This document shows, in pieces, positions 1 through 8,754 of a stretch of DNA of 64,000 nucleotides (position 1 is its first letter; each line of letters starts with the position of its first letter). The stretch is taken from the NCBI GenBank assembly GCA_028285445.1, contig JANQPQ010000044.1, positions 186,001 to 250,000 on the forward strand, in the 5' to 3' direction. This DNA comes from Cyclobacteriaceae bacterium (GTDB lineage: Bacteria; Bacteroidota; Bacteroidia; Cytophagales; Cyclobacteriaceae). The notes under the pieces are model-generated. The model saw nothing but the letters and a program-made list of their open reading frames with translations. It was not told the DNA's origin and did no database searches. A program made the position numbers and the translations under genes.

Positions 1-1
1 C

Positions 2-778
2 AATGAACCTCTTCGCAATTTTGCGGTTGCTGACGTTCAAAGGCAGAAGATCAACCACGTTTATTCATCTCCTGAGGATGAGAAGGAAATAGCATGGCTA
101 GAGGATGAAGCAGAGCTTAACGATGAACTCGTCAGTTACCCTTTCACAGATGCGGCAGTCGATCTAGACGATTATATAGCCTTGCCGAATATGTTTGAGG
201 TGATTAGGGAACTCGTCCCCTACGTTGGTATTCTAAAGGTAGGAGATGAAAACCGCATTAGAATGAGTGATTTTAGATTCGAGCCAGGTAAGGGGGGGCG
301 GGTTAAATATAACTACGCAAAGCAGCCGCTTTATCTCATAGACGGCAAACCTCTTTTCGACAATGAGGTGCTGCTTAAAATAGACCCGACCGAGGTGGAG
401 AGAATAGAGGTAATAAATAGAGGTAATGCATTCGCATTCGGTTCCTTTGGCAATTATGGAGTTATGTCTGTGATTACTAAACACGGTAAGTATGAATTGC
501 CGGACTCAATTCCCGGTATCTTGCGCCTGCAACTTGCGGGCTACAATTTAGCGAGAGAGTTTTACAGCCCGGTTCTACCCACTGATCTATCCACACCTGA
601 CTTCAGAGATGTTATCTACTGGAACCCCAAGGTAGAGCTTGATGAGGAAGGTGAGGCCGTTGTAGAGTTCTATCTGGGTGATGATATAACCACCGCTACC
701 ATTGAGGTTGAAGGAATAACTATGCAGGGGAAAACCCTTCGCCAATCAGAGCATTTCAATATTTCCATTCGCGATTGA
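2..778 (+). CDS. C-terminal part of TonB-plug-containing surface protein (5' end outside window)
   Basis: The frame is open from base 2 with no stop, so this is the last 258 codons of a longer gene. The middle of the fragment has a TonB-receptor plug signature: a 'YLIDGKPLFD' strand, then 'VERIEVI' and a short 'GNYGVMSVIT' strand. The end (WNPKVELDEEGEAVVEF, then VEVEGIT) resembles the last beta-sandwich of Bacteroidota macroglobulin-like/carboxypeptidase-regulatory proteins that carry an internal plug. By family knowledge such proteins sit in the envelope and may work with TonB-type machinery, but no barrel follows the plug here, so it is not an ordinary receptor. The first in-window start-like codon (TTG, 182) is not a real start because coding continues upstream. 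It ends 64 bp before the next gene. Confidence 0.75.
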   Translation, partial: NEPLRNFAVADVQRQKINHVYSSPEDEKEIAWLEDEAELNDELVSYPFTDAAVDLDDYIALPNMFEVIRELVPYVGILKVGDENRIRMSDFRFEPGKGGRVKYNYAKQPLYLIDGKPLFDNEVLLKIDPTEVERIEVINRGNAFAFGSFGNYGVMSVITKHGKYELPDSIPGILRLQLAGYNLAREFYSPVLPTDLSTPDFRDVIYWNPKVELDEEGEAVVEFYLGDDITTATIEVEGITMQGKTLRQSEHFNISIRD

Positions 779-842
779 TCAAACAAATCGCCGTAACTAC
801 CTTACGACTAAGAGCGTAAATCTATTACTGACAATTGGTTAC

Positions 843-2096
843 ATGAAGTCGATACTCTGCTTCTTACTGGCACTGGTGATATTTTCGAGTACTGGATTTT
901 CGCAGGAACTCGTTGAAGAACTCAGTAAATCCGAAAAGCGCCACTATCAAAAAGTCAGCACCAGATCTCGCTATGTCCCCTCCGGGGTTACTACCTCAGT
1001 CCCGAATTTAGCTACTTATCTTGGTAGAGAAGCTAGTACCGACCTTGAGCGAATAAGGGCGATTTATGTTTGGGTGGCCAACAATATACGGTATGACATG
1101 CGGGCCTTTAGGAACGACGTTTACCCGGCGCAAGATGCTCACCGGGTTCTAGCATCTCGCACGGCGGTCTGCCAGGGGTACTCAAATTTGGTCTCGGCAT
1201 TAGGGAAGGAAATGGGCATTAAAACTTTCGTCATAAGTGGTTATTCCAAAGGATATGGCTATCAGAAGGGGCAGGAGTTTGAGGTTACCGACCACGCCTG
1301 GAATGCAGTGAAACTAGATGGCAAATGGTATCTTCTGGATGCAACCTGGGCCGCTACAAAAACTAATCTACCGCTGGAATACGACTTGCCCCCACAAGGA
1401 GATAGATATTTTCTTGCAGAACCTGGCACTTTTGTTATCGACCACCTGCCAGCTGATCCTTATTGGCAATTACTTACCAACCCTGTCCCAATTGAAGTTT
1501 TCGAGAGAAATTCAACTGCCATTACGGACTATGTCAACGAGGGGCCTGGAAGCTTTAACTACCTGGATTCGTTGGCCAGATGGGAAACAGACGACTCTGG
1601 CTCCCAGGAAATTCTGCATTATACCCGAGCTACTTCTTTTAACCCTAAGAATAAAAAGGCTAAATATCAGCTTGGTGAGGCCTACTTTTTCAAAGCCCTG
1701 GATTCCCTGGAGCTTATCAATGAATTCATGCTTCCTGGTATTTACGACGACCTATCCCACCTCGAAGATCGCATTTTTCTTCTGCTTGAAGAGGCCGCTT
1801 TTCACTTTGGCGGAATAATGCCCGGTGATGTCACGTACGACTATGCCAGAAACTACCTGGAGGAAGTCACCTACCAAAAAGGTATTTTCAAATATGAGGC
1901 TGGGCAAAGATTGATGAGGATACTGATTGGTATGGATGACAAAAGCCGCAAGTCGCACTACCCCAAATTCAAAAGTGTAATCAATCGATATTATGATGAG
2001 GCGACTGAGTACTTCGCTTTGGTAGCCACGGACTCCCGGTATTACGACGATGCACAAGAATACATTAACCGCTACATCAAAGATTACCGGCCCTAA
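843..2096 (+). CDS. secreted transglutaminase-like superfamily protein
   Basis: A 417-residue protein with a signal peptide (about residues 1-20, ending GFSQ). Residues about 60-175 form a transglutaminase/protease-like core with the full triad in order: C110 in AVCQGY, H151 in DHAWN and D166 in LLDATW. The rest, about 215-417, is helical and shows TPR-like spacing but no recognised domain. Family knowledge: such periplasmic transglutaminase-fold proteins act as cysteine peptidases or crosslinkers; the substrate here is unknown. The ATG at 843 directly precedes the signal peptide. The stop codon abuts that of the convergent RNase G gene with no spacer, so the two transcripts must overlap or end in each other's coding region. 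Confidence 0.85.
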   Translation: MKSILCFLLALVIFSSTGFSQELVEELSKSEKRHYQKVSTRSRYVPSGVTTSVPNLATYLGREASTDLERIRAIYVWVANNIRYDMRAFRNDVYPAQDAHRVLASRTAVCQGYSNLVSALGKEMGIKTFVISGYSKGYGYQKGQEFEVTDHAWNAVKLDGKWYLLDATWAATKTNLPLEYDLPPQGDRYFLAEPGTFVIDHLPADPYWQLLTNPVPIEVFERNSTAITDYVNEGPGSFNYLDSLARWETDDSGSQEILHYTRATSFNPKNKKAKYQLGEAYFFKALDSLELINEFMLPGIYDDLSHLEDRIFLLLEEAAFHFGGIMPGDVTYDYARNYLEEVTYQKGIFKYEAGQRLMRILIGMDDKSRKSHYPKFKSVINRYYDEATEYFALVATDSRYYDDAQEYINRYIKDYRP

Positions 2097-3647
2097 TTAA
2101 ATCTCAATTAGCTCTCCTGCTTTATTGTGAAATTTAAAGTCGGCTATTCCCAGGGACGAATCCTCAACCAGCGATACCCATTTGCGATATTTCAGGAACC
2201 AACTAATCTGCTTGCTCATAATACCTTTGGTAAAATACGAGTGCAAATATGGATGCAGCACTACCGAAACACTGCTCTCGTTTTGCTTGGAAAGCAGGTA
2301 ATCAAGGTTCTTCTCAACCTGATCAGAAACTAGTATTGAGGCCTTGATTTTGCCGGTACCATTGCAAGAGGGACAAGCTTCTTTTGTGGTTATATTTAGT
2401 TCAGGCCTTACCCTTTGTCGGGTAATCTGCATCAAACCAAATTTTGAAAGTGGGAGGATGGTGAATTTTGATCGGTCCGGTTTCATCTCCTCCTTAATCT
2501 TCTGATGTACGAGTCTCTTGTTCTCGCTGCGGCGCATATCAATGAAGTCGATGACGATGATACCACCCATATCCCTAAGGCGCAGTTGCCTGGCAATTTC
2601 CTTGGCGGCCTCCAAGTTTACCGAGAGCGCTGTTGTTTCTTGATTTTCTTCTTTGTTGGATTTGTTGCCACTGTTGACATCAATCACGTGCATGGCCTCG
2701 GTGTGCTCGATAATGAGATAACCCCCACCTCGCAAACTAACGGTTTGACCGAAAAGCGACTTTAGCTGCTTTTCGATTCCGTATTGTTCAAAAACCTTTA
2801 CCTTGTTGTTGTAGAGCTTAACTATCTTTTCCTTACCTGGAGCTATAGCTTTTGTAAAGCCCTTTACCTCATCAAATATCTTGTTATCGTCTACAACGAT
2901 GCTGTCAAAGGACTCGTTCAGAACATCTCGCAGGATAGATGAAGCCCTGCTCATCTCACCAACAATCTTATCTCGTGGTACTGCCGACTTTATCTTCTTG
3001 GTCCCCTTTCTCCAACTTTCCACCAGATTTCGTAGATCTCTGTCGAGCTCAGCTACATCTTGTCCTTCAGCCGCAGTTCTGATGATAACACCAAAGTTTG
3101 GAGGTTTGATTGAAGTGATTAGTCGCTGCAGGCGTTTACGCTCTTCGGCACTAGACACCTTCCTTGAGACATTTACAGCGTTTGAAAATGGCACCAGTAT
3201 TAGAAACCTACCGGCTATTGATAACTCGCTTGAAAGTCGCGGCCCTTTAGTTGAGATTGGTTCTTTTACTACTTGAACCAGGATCTTTTGATTCTTTGAT
3301 AAAACCTGATTTATCTTACCAAACTTATCAATGTCAGGTTCATTCCTGAATTTACCTAGGTTGGAAGAAACACCTCTTTTTGACTTTGCTAGTCTTGTAA
3401 ACTTAGTTAAAGAACTAAACTGAGGCCCGAGATCGAGGTAATGTAAGAATGCGTCTTTCTCGTGGCCAATGTCCACAAAAGCGGCGTTAAGTCCCTGGAC
3501 AACCTTTTTTACGGTTCCTAAATAAATGTCTCCAACTGAGAACTTATTGCCATTCTCATCGAAGTGGAACTCAACTAAACTCTTATCTTTTAAAAGGGCT
3601 ATGCGACATCCAGTTTGAGTAGCATTAATTATTAGATCGTTACTCAA
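2097..3647 (-). CDS. rng: ribonuclease G/E family endoribonuclease
   Basis: A 516-residue RNase E/G catalytic region, close to RNase G length with no long degradosome scaffold. An S1 RNA-binding domain lies near the N-terminus (about 36-130, FSVGDIYLGTVKKV and AAFVDIGHEKDAFL). The DNase-I-like catalytic part shows the Mg-binding aspartates D323 (HVIDVNSG) and D367/D370 (VIDFID). The zinc-link cysteines C425 and C428 lie in CPSCNGTGK. It cuts single-stranded RNA in rRNA processing and mRNA decay. The start is TTG: the N-terminus MSNDLIIN matches the family and no ATG or GTG occurs in frame nearby. It is last in the minus-strand series HU - TPR - small basic protein - rng, an order typical of Bacteroidota. 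Confidence 0.96.
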   Translation of the reverse strand: MSNDLIINATQTGCRIALLKDKSLVEFHFDENGNKFSVGDIYLGTVKKVVQGLNAAFVDIGHEKDAFLHYLDLGPQFSSLTKFTRLAKSKRGVSSNLGKFRNEPDIDKFGKINQVLSKNQKILVQVVKEPISTKGPRLSSELSIAGRFLILVPFSNAVNVSRKVSSAEERKRLQRLITSIKPPNFGVIIRTAAEGQDVAELDRDLRNLVESWRKGTKKIKSAVPRDKIVGEMSRASSILRDVLNESFDSIVVDDNKIFDEVKGFTKAIAPGKEKIVKLYNNKVKVFEQYGIEKQLKSLFGQTVSLRGGGYLIIEHTEAMHVIDVNSGNKSNKEENQETTALSVNLEAAKEIARQLRLRDMGGIIVIDFIDMRRSENKRLVHQKIKEEMKPDRSKFTILPLSKFGLMQITRQRVRPELNITTKEACPSCNGTGKIKASILVSDQVEKNLDYLLSKQNESSVSVVLHPYLHSYFTKGIMSKQISWFLKYRKWVSLVEDSSLGIADFKFHNKAGELIEI

Positions 3648-3710
3648 TTGTTGAATGTTAAAATCCCTATACTAATTCTTTAGATTACCCGCTGGTAATC
3701 ACTCCGACAA

Positions 3711-3800
3711 TTACTTCTTCTTATGTCGGTTTTTCCTCAACCTCTTTTTTCTTTTATGGGTTGAGATCTTGTGTCTTTTTCTCTTTTTACCGCAAGGCAT
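3711..3800 (-). CDS. 29-residue basic protein, AURKAIP1/COX24 (bS22/mS38)-like
   Basis: ATG at 3800-3798, stop TAA at 3713-3711. The peptide begins MPCGKKRKRHKIS and ends RLRKNRHKKK; about two thirds of residues are Lys, Arg or His. The arrangement (K/R-rich, KRKRHK, then KRKKRLRKN) resembles the short AURKAIP1/COX24-domain proteins, related to mitochondrial mS38 and actinobacterial bS22, which thread through small-subunit rRNA. It lies between the RNase G and TPR genes on the same strand, 63 bp before rng and 20 bp after the TPR stop, so it is probably co-transcribed with them. Its size hides it from usual length cut-offs. The ribosome link is inference from composition and family resemblance. 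Confidence 0.8.
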   Translation of the reverse strand: MPCGKKRKRHKISTHKRKKRLRKNRHKKK

Positions 3801-3820
3801 AAGATAATTTCTTTAAACTG

Positions 3821-4627
3821 TTAATTTATTTCTTGCAAGTAAGCATCCGCATTAGCTATAACTTCCGGATCCTCACTTCTTGTTTTCACTGTTTCAAACT
3901 GCTCTTTAGCTTTTTCCTTATCACCTGCTTCCAAATAGCTCACTCCTAAATGAAAGTAAACACTAAGGTTATCAGGATTCACCTCCAGCAATTGGCTAAA
4001 TCTGGTAATGGCATTATCAAATTGCCCCGATTGCATAGAAAGCACACCCAATGTGTAAAGCGCAAGTTCATTTTCCGGGTCTTGCTGCAAAACGTTGCGA
4101 ATCATTAAGATTCCCTGCATTGGATTGGTTGAACTCACGTAAGTCAACCCTATCCTCACTGTCATGTCTAAACTGTCTGCAGCATTCTGAGACCTTCTTT
4201 CAAAGTACGATCTGGCTTGTTGGCCATACTCCTCGGCTTTAGATGCATCGGTTGTAATGCTTTGTGCCTCAAAAAATGCCTCACCCGCTTTCAACAAGTT
4301 CTCAGGTGTCGGCTCAGCTTCTGCTATTACTTGCCTATACATCGCCGCACTGTCCCAAAGTAGGAGTCCAGCATATAAGCTAGCCAAAGAGTCTGCAAAG
4401 ATAGTATTTTTTCCTGTATTATCGGGCTGTTGCAGACTTTCTGTCAAGTATGCAATTCTTGATAACGTAAGGGAATCTATAGTTGGTGCCCCGGCAGTAG
4501 AAATCTGCTTTGCTGGCTGGCTACTAACCTCAACTTTGTCGTTGTCAACGACAACCTTTGGTAAACTGAAAAGAATGATAATACAAGTGGCTGCCAGAGC
4601 CACCAGAACAATTCTCGTGCGCTTCAT
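3821..4627 (-). CDS. membrane-anchored TPR repeat protein
   Basis: 268 residues. An N-terminal hydrophobic segment (about 5-23, IVLVALAATCIIILFSLP) acts as an inner-membrane anchor or uncleaved signal. From about residue 75 the chain consists of TPR-type helical pairs; the clearest are near 188-222 (LALYTLGVLSMQSGQFDNAI) and 223-255 (LSVYFHLGVSYLEAGDKEKA). TPR arrays mediate protein-protein contacts; the partner is unknown. Its conserved place beside HU and RNase G in Bacteroidota suggests a housekeeping role. It starts 36 bp after HU; that gap contains a -7-like box and a hairpin, so it may have its own promoter besides read-through from HU. Confidence 0.88.
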   Translation of the reverse strand: MKRTRIVLVALAATCIIILFSLPKVVVDNDKVEVSSQPAKQISTAGAPTIDSLTLSRIAYLTESLQQPDNTGKNTIFADSLASLYAGLLLWDSAAMYRQVIAEAEPTPENLLKAGEAFFEAQSITTDASKAEEYGQQARSYFERRSQNAADSLDMTVRIGLTYVSSTNPMQGILMIRNVLQQDPENELALYTLGVLSMQSGQFDNAITRFSQLLEVNPDNLSVYFHLGVSYLEAGDKEKAKEQFETVKTRSEDPEVIANADAYLQEIN

Positions 4628-4632
4628 TTTGT

Positions 4633-4654
4633 CCCCTCAGGAATTGATGAGGGG
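4633..4654 (-). promoter_or_regulatory. leader hairpin before the TPR gene
   Basis: CCCCTCA at 4633-4639 pairs with TGAGGGG at 4648-4654 (7 bp, 8-nt loop). On the minus strand the hairpin lies just before the TPR start codon at 4627, and its start-proximal arm contains GAGGGG, the only purine-rich stretch that could serve as a ribosome-binding site. It has no following T-run, so it is not a clear terminator. Confidence 0.4.
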
Positions 4655-4662
4655 CAAATTTA
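4655..4662 (-). promoter_or_regulatory. candidate Bacteroidota -7 box for the TPR gene
   Basis: On the minus strand this reads TAAATTTG, an exact match to TAnnTTTG, directly after the HU stop codon and about 28 bases before the TPR start codon. A clear -33 element was not seen. Confidence 0.4.
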
Positions 4663-4663
4663 G

Positions 4664-4966
4664 CTAATTGTTAGCGAGCTTTACTTTATCGCTGCTCTTA
4701 ATTTTCTCTATGAAAACTTTAGATGGTTTAAAACTTGGGATGTAATGCTCATCAATAACGATGGCTGTATTCTTCGAAATGTTTCTTGCTATCTTCTTTG
4801 CTCTCTTCTTGTTGACGAAACTTCCGAACCCTCTGACGTAAATGTTTTGCCCGTCAGACATGGAATTCTTAATGACAGAGAAGAAAGCCTCCACGGTGGT
4901 GGTTACGTCCGCCTTGTCAATCCCAGTCTTATCAGCAATCTCAGTAATAACATCTGCTTTGGTCAC
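4664..4966 (-). CDS. HU/IHF family DNA-binding protein
   Basis: 100 residues, near the usual 90. The N-terminal helices MTKADVITEIADKTG lead to the DNA-binding beta-arm region with the conserved GFGSF (about 47-51) and the following basic stretch KKRAKK. The family binds and bends DNA as a dimer and organises the nucleoid. The arm apex lacks the usual RNP sequence and reads RNISKNT, followed by an unusual HYIPSFKPSK end that still keeps the FKPSK signature. Start is GTG at 4966. First gene of the minus-strand block ending in rng and divergent from mutY. Confidence 0.93.
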   Translation of the reverse strand: MTKADVITEIADKTGIDKADVTTTVEAFFSVIKNSMSDGQNIYVRGFGSFVNKKRAKKIARNISKNTAIVIDEHYIPSFKPSKVFIEKIKSSDKVKLANN

Positions 4967-5032
4967 GTGTTTTGAAATTTTAGTGTGTGTTTGATTACTT
5001 TAAACTTTGGTTTTGAATAACTTAGGGGTTCA

Positions 5033-5040
5033 CAAATTTA
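5033..5040 (-). promoter_or_regulatory. candidate Bacteroidota -7 box for the HU gene
   Basis: The minus strand reads TAAATTTG, matching TAnnTTTG, about 67 bases upstream of the HU GTG start in the HU/mutY divergent spacer. The spacer also holds a short direct repeat, AACCTTACAT, at about 5100-5120. No convincing -33 element was found. Confidence 0.4.
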
Positions 5041-5127
5041 GGTTCCCATCGAAATAATTAAAATATTTTGAAATAAAATCTAATTCCGATTTTGGCCAAA
5101 ACCTTACATTAAACCTTACATCCACTG

Positions 5128-6189
5128 GTGAGTAATTTCTTCGCTAATACGCTGATTTCCTGGTACAAAAGTAATCATCGTGATCTCCCCTGGCGACGAA
5201 CAAAAGACCCCTACAAGATTTGGCTGTCGGAGATAATCTTACAACAAACGCGAGTTAATCAAGGCCTTCCTTACTACGAAAAATTTGTAGAGTCGTTTCC
5301 TGCCATTCACGATTTGGCCAGCGCTGACGAGCAGCAGGTATTAAGACTTTGGCAGGGTTTGGGGTATTATTCACGGGCGCGAAATCTGCATGCCTGTGCC
5401 AAGCTGATTGTCTCCCAATTCAACGGTAAATTTCCATCGGAATATAACGAGCTACAGCAGCTGCCTGGCGTTGGTCGTTACACGGCGGCCGCCATTGCAT
5501 CTTTTGCTTTTGATAAGGCAGTGCCTGCCATTGACGGTAATGCTATGAGAGTGTTGGCCCGTTACTTTGGTTTAAGATCTGATATAGCCGCCAGCAGCAG
5601 CTTTAAGGAATTCTACAATTTGTCGATGGAGCAAATACCAGCGAACCAACCTGCTATTTATAACCAGGCCATCATGGAATTTGGTGCTACGGTATGTAAG
5701 CCCAAGGCGGAATGCTCAGTCTGTGTATTCCAAAACGCTTGCTATGCATTTGAGAATCGGCAGCAGGAGATTCTTCCCATAAAGAACAACAAGTTGAAAG
5801 TGAGAGACAGATACTTTTCCTACTTTGTAGTGAGAAACAATAACCGGGTGCTGATGAGAAAAAGACCAGAGAAAGATATTTGGACTGGCTTGTACGACTT
5901 CTACCTGAAAGAAGACGAAAAGGAAAAGAATTTTGATTCCGCTTTGGACAAAAATCTAATACAACTGCTCTCCAGTGATAAGGCAGTATTGAAAAGCAGT
6001 AGCAAAACTTATAAGCACATGCTAACTCACCAGAGGATTTATTCAAACTTCTATGAGGTGGAGGTAGATGAAGAGGCATTTAATTCTTTTATGGAAGAGG
6101 GAGATTTGGGGGAGTATTCTATTACTGAGGTCAGGAAATTGCCCAAATCGGCATTGATAGAAAACTATTTGCAAGAGCACATATTTTAA
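5128..6189 (+). CDS. mutY: A/G-specific adenine glycosylase MutY
   Basis: 353 residues. It removes adenine mispaired with 8-oxoguanine in base-excision repair. Catalytic E35 lies in LSEIILQQTRV, the helix-hairpin-helix is LPGVGRYTA (112-120), and catalytic D136 lies in AIDGNAMRVLAR. The [4Fe-4S] loop has four cysteines (C190, C196, C199, C205) with spacing C-x5-C-x2-C-x5-C, one residue shorter in the first interval than the usual C-x6-C. A C-terminal NUDIX-like domain for 8-oxoG recognition follows (about 225-353). Start is GTG at 5128, with the family N-terminus right after it. It is divergent from HU and followed 44 bp later by ssb. Confidence 0.97.
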   Translation: MSNFFANTLISWYKSNHRDLPWRRTKDPYKIWLSEIILQQTRVNQGLPYYEKFVESFPAIHDLASADEQQVLRLWQGLGYYSRARNLHACAKLIVSQFNGKFPSEYNELQQLPGVGRYTAAAIASFAFDKAVPAIDGNAMRVLARYFGLRSDIAASSSFKEFYNLSMEQIPANQPAIYNQAIMEFGATVCKPKAECSVCVFQNACYAFENRQQEILPIKNNKLKVRDRYFSYFVVRNNNRVLMRKRPEKDIWTGLYDFYLKEDEKEKNFDSALDKNLIQLLSSDKAVLKSSSKTYKHMLTHQRIYSNFYEVEVDEEAFNSFMEEGDLGEYSITEVRKLPKSALIENYLQEHIF

Positions 6190-6233
6190 GTATATTTACT
6201 ATAAATTTAATTATTTAACGAAATATTTGTACA

Positions 6234-6671
6234 ATGGCTGGCATTAATAAAGTAATATTAGTAGGAAACCTTGGAAAGGACCCTGAAGTAAGGCATCTAG
6301 AAAGCGGAGCTGCCGTGGCAAACTTCTCGCTAGCAACTTCTGAAAGCTACAAGGACAAAACTAGCGGCGAAAGAAAGACAATAACCGAATGGCATAACAT
6401 TGTACTTTGGCGCGGTTTGGCTGAGGTGGCTGAAAAATATCTCAATAAAGGTGATCAGGTTTATATTGAGGGAAAAATTCGCACGCGTCAATGGGAAGAC
6501 AAGGATGGAAATACCAGATACACCACTGAAGTAGTTGGTGACAATATGGTAATGCTTGGTGGACGACAAGGCGGAGGTAGCACTGAAACACCATCACCTG
6601 CTCAATCCGGTTCTTCTGAAAATACAGCCATCGACAATGCGGAAGGTGAAATCGATGACTTACCCTTTTAG
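6234..6671 (+). CDS. ssb: single-stranded DNA-binding protein
   Basis: 145 residues. An OB-fold occupies about 1-108, from [20 protein letters not shown] through [21 protein letters not shown] to the strand ending [10 protein letters not shown] Gly/Ser/Thr-rich linker leads to the acidic tip IDDLPF, the docking site for partners such as RecG, PriA and exonuclease I. It coats single-stranded DNA as a tetramer during replication and repair. It follows mutY on the same strand and precedes gldE after a 122-bp spacer that holds two hairpins. Confidence 0.97.
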   Translation: MAGINKVILVGNLGKDPEVRHLESGAAVANFSLATSESYKDKTSGERKTITEWHNIVLWRGLAEVAEKYLNKGDQVYIEGKIRTRQWEDKDGNTRYTTEVVGDNMVMLGGRQGGGSTETPSPAQSGSSENTAIDNAEGEIDDLPF

Positions 6672-6706
6672 TCTCAAGGGTTAAGTAATTGCAATATTTC
6701 GTAATT

Positions 6707-6750
6707 TTGCCTTGTGGCAATGCTAACGTAGCTCCGTAATTTTACGTTAG
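6707..6750. repeat. two tandem hairpins between ssb and gldE
   Basis: Stem 1: TTGCC (6707-6711) with GGCAA (6716-6720), 4-nt loop. Stem 2: CTAACGTA (6723-6730) with TACGTTAG (6743-6750), 12-nt loop. A short direct repeat CGTAATTTT occurs at about 6700 and again at 6735 within this region. No T-run follows, so intrinsic termination is not evident; attenuation, processing or mRNA protection are possible. Confidence 0.5.
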
Positions 6751-6793
6751 AACTATCAATGGCTAGCCGCCTATTACGTAATAGTCCTAATTT

Positions 6794-8140
6794 TTGGAAA
6801 CATTAGACGAGCCTCCGAGTCAATTACTTGCTGTTCTTCTCAGCCCTTCAGTTATAACATATGTTGGCACCTTACTGGTGTTGCTGTTGTTTTCTGCGTT
6901 AATTTCAGGATCTGAAGTTGCCTTCTTTTCATTTCGAAATAAGGACATCGCCGCGTTTCAAAAGGGCAATAATCCTAATGAAAGAAAAATATTACAGCTG
7001 CTTCAGAATCCCCGAAGATTGCTGGCTACAATTTTAATTCTAAACAACTTTATCAACATAGCCATCGTCACCATCTCCACGTTTCTCACTTGGGAAATTG
7101 TGGGTTCTCGAACTACCGAAGGCCTGGTAATAGTAATCCTTACTGCCGCCGTCACGTTTGTCATTGTTTTCTTTGGCGAGGTTATGCCAAAAGTCTACGC
7201 CAACCAAAACAATATCGGCTTCGCAAAAATTACCGCCTCCGTGCTACTGCTATTTCGAACACTCGTTCAGCCAGTTTCGTGGCTGCTTCTAAATGCGAGC
7301 GGGATTATTGAACGAAGGTTTGAGAAGAAGGGATACGCGGCATCTGTAGATGAGCTCAACAAGGCGCTGGAAATAGCCACTGACGGAAACACTACCGAAG
7401 AGGAAAAAGAAATACTTAAGGGGATTGTCAATTTTGGGACTTTGAATGTGAAGCAAATAATGCGATCGCGGCTCGACCTCACTGCATTTGACTCCGATAT
7501 CGGTTTTCATGAGCTTTTAGACAAAGTGAATAAATCAGGGTTTTCAAGAGTACCCGTTTATTCGGAGACTATAGATAATATCGACGGAATACTATACATA
7601 AAGGATCTTCTGCCTTACGTTGAGGAAGGTGAAAACTTTCATTGGCAGAAATTACTTAGGCCCGGAATGTTTGTACCGGAAACCAAAAAGATTGATTCGC
7701 TACTTAAAGATTTTCAGGAAAAAAGGGTGCACATGGCTATTGTAGTTGATGAATATGGAGGCACTTCCGGATTACTTACTCTTGAAGACATCATTGAAGA
7801 AATTGTCGGGGAAATCAACGACGAATTTGACGAGGAGGCAGTAGCCTATAATAAGCTTGATGATAATACGTTCGTATTTGAAGGAAAAACCTCGTTAAAT
7901 GATTTTTGCAAAACCATCAGCGAGGATGTTGGAGTATTTGAAGAAGTAAAGGGAGAAAGTGAGTCTTTAGGTGGACTTATTCTGGAAATAAATTCCACTT
8001 TCCCCCGGGCTGGTGAGAAAATCGCTTTTAACAGATTTGTTTTTACAGTAGTGGCAATCGACAAGAAACGAATTAAGAGGGTTCGGGTGCATATTAAGGC
8101 CAAGAGCAAAGACAGTAGCTTTGAAAGACATAGTGATTAA
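6794..8140 (+). CDS. gldE: gliding motility-associated protein GldE (CNNM/CBS/CorC_HlyC)
   Basis: 448 residues. The N-terminal CNNM/DUF21 membrane domain (about 15-195) has hydrophobic helices including [20 protein letters not shown] and [23 protein letters not shown] pair follows (about 210-335, with [12 protein letters not shown] and [17 protein letters not shown]) and then a CorC_HlyC-type domain (about 350-435). Generic members are linked to metal-ion efflux; in Bacteroidota the copy next to gldD is GldE, tied to gliding and T9SS function. Start is TTG at 6794, the only start giving the family N-terminus. It overlaps gldD by 20 bp, which supports coupled translation. Confidence 0.93.
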   Translation: METLDEPPSQLLAVLLSPSVITYVGTLLVLLLFSALISGSEVAFFSFRNKDIAAFQKGNNPNERKILQLLQNPRRLLATILILNNFINIAIVTISTFLTWEIVGSRTTEGLVIVILTAAVTFVIVFFGEVMPKVYANQNNIGFAKITASVLLLFRTLVQPVSWLLLNASGIIERRFEKKGYAASVDELNKALEIATDGNTTEEEKEILKGIVNFGTLNVKQIMRSRLDLTAFDSDIGFHELLDKVNKSGFSRVPVYSETIDNIDGILYIKDLLPYVEEGENFHWQKLLRPGMFVPETKKIDSLLKDFQEKRVHMAIVVDEYGGTSGLLTLEDIIEEIVGEINDEFDEEAVAYNKLDDNTFVFEGKTSLNDFCKTISEDVGVFEEVKGESESLGGLILEINSTFPRAGEKIAFNRFVFTVVAIDKKRIKRVRVHIKAKSKDSSFERHSD

Positions 8141-8735
8141 ATTCTTCCTCCCAGCAATCGTATTTTGTTCAGGGGTTCTACTCTTCTCATGTACCCAGAA
8201 CTATTTACCAAAACCGAAAGGCTACAATCGTATTGATCTACCTGATCACCAATACCTGAACCTTCCCGATACTTTCCCCTATGCATTTCAATACTCCCAA
8301 CACGCTCGCCTTCTTCGTGATTCTTCCTGGATTGCCGAAAGATACTGGGTCGAGCTTTTCTACCCTTACTTCATAGCCAATATTGAGATTACCTATAAAC
8401 CTCTCAATGGCAATAGCCAAAGACTTGAGGAGTATCTAAATGATGCCTATAAACTTACTTCCAAGCACCAAATAAAAGCTTACGGAATTGAAGAGACAGT
8501 AATTAGAACCCCTCTTGGCAAAACCGCTGTTGTAGCTGAGCTAGAGGGAGAAGTACCTAGTCAATTCCAGTTCTTTATCACAGACTCGACAAGGCATTTT
8601 CTGCGTGGAGCCCTGTATTTCAGGACCTCACAGAAAAATGATTCCCTGGCACCATCAATAGATTTCATTAAAAAGGATATTATTCATATGTTGAACACCG
8701 TGCGGTGGCGCGAAGAGACGAGTGCCACCAGATAG
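8121..8735 (+). CDS. gldD: gliding motility lipoprotein GldD
   Basis: 204 residues. The lipoprotein signal peptide ends at a lipobox LLFSC with C24 as lipidation site. The mature protein begins with the family signature [14 protein letters not shown], followed by a strand-rich domain with [15 protein letters not shown]. GldD is an envelope component needed for gliding and T9SS-dependent secretion in Flavobacterium; the role here is inferred by homology and by position after gldE. The TTG start at 8121 lies inside the end of gldE (20-bp overlap). Confidence 0.94.
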   Translation: MKDIVIKFFLPAIVFCSGVLLFSCTQNYLPKPKGYNRIDLPDHQYLNLPDTFPYAFQYSQHARLLRDSSWIAERYWVELFYPYFIANIEITYKPLNGNSQRLEEYLNDAYKLTSKHQIKAYGIEETVIRTPLGKTAVVAELEGEVPSQFQFFITDSTRHFLRGALYFRTSQKNDSLAPSIDFIKKDIIHMLNTVRWREETSATR

Positions 8736-8754
8736 AAACGCGTGATCGACAAGA

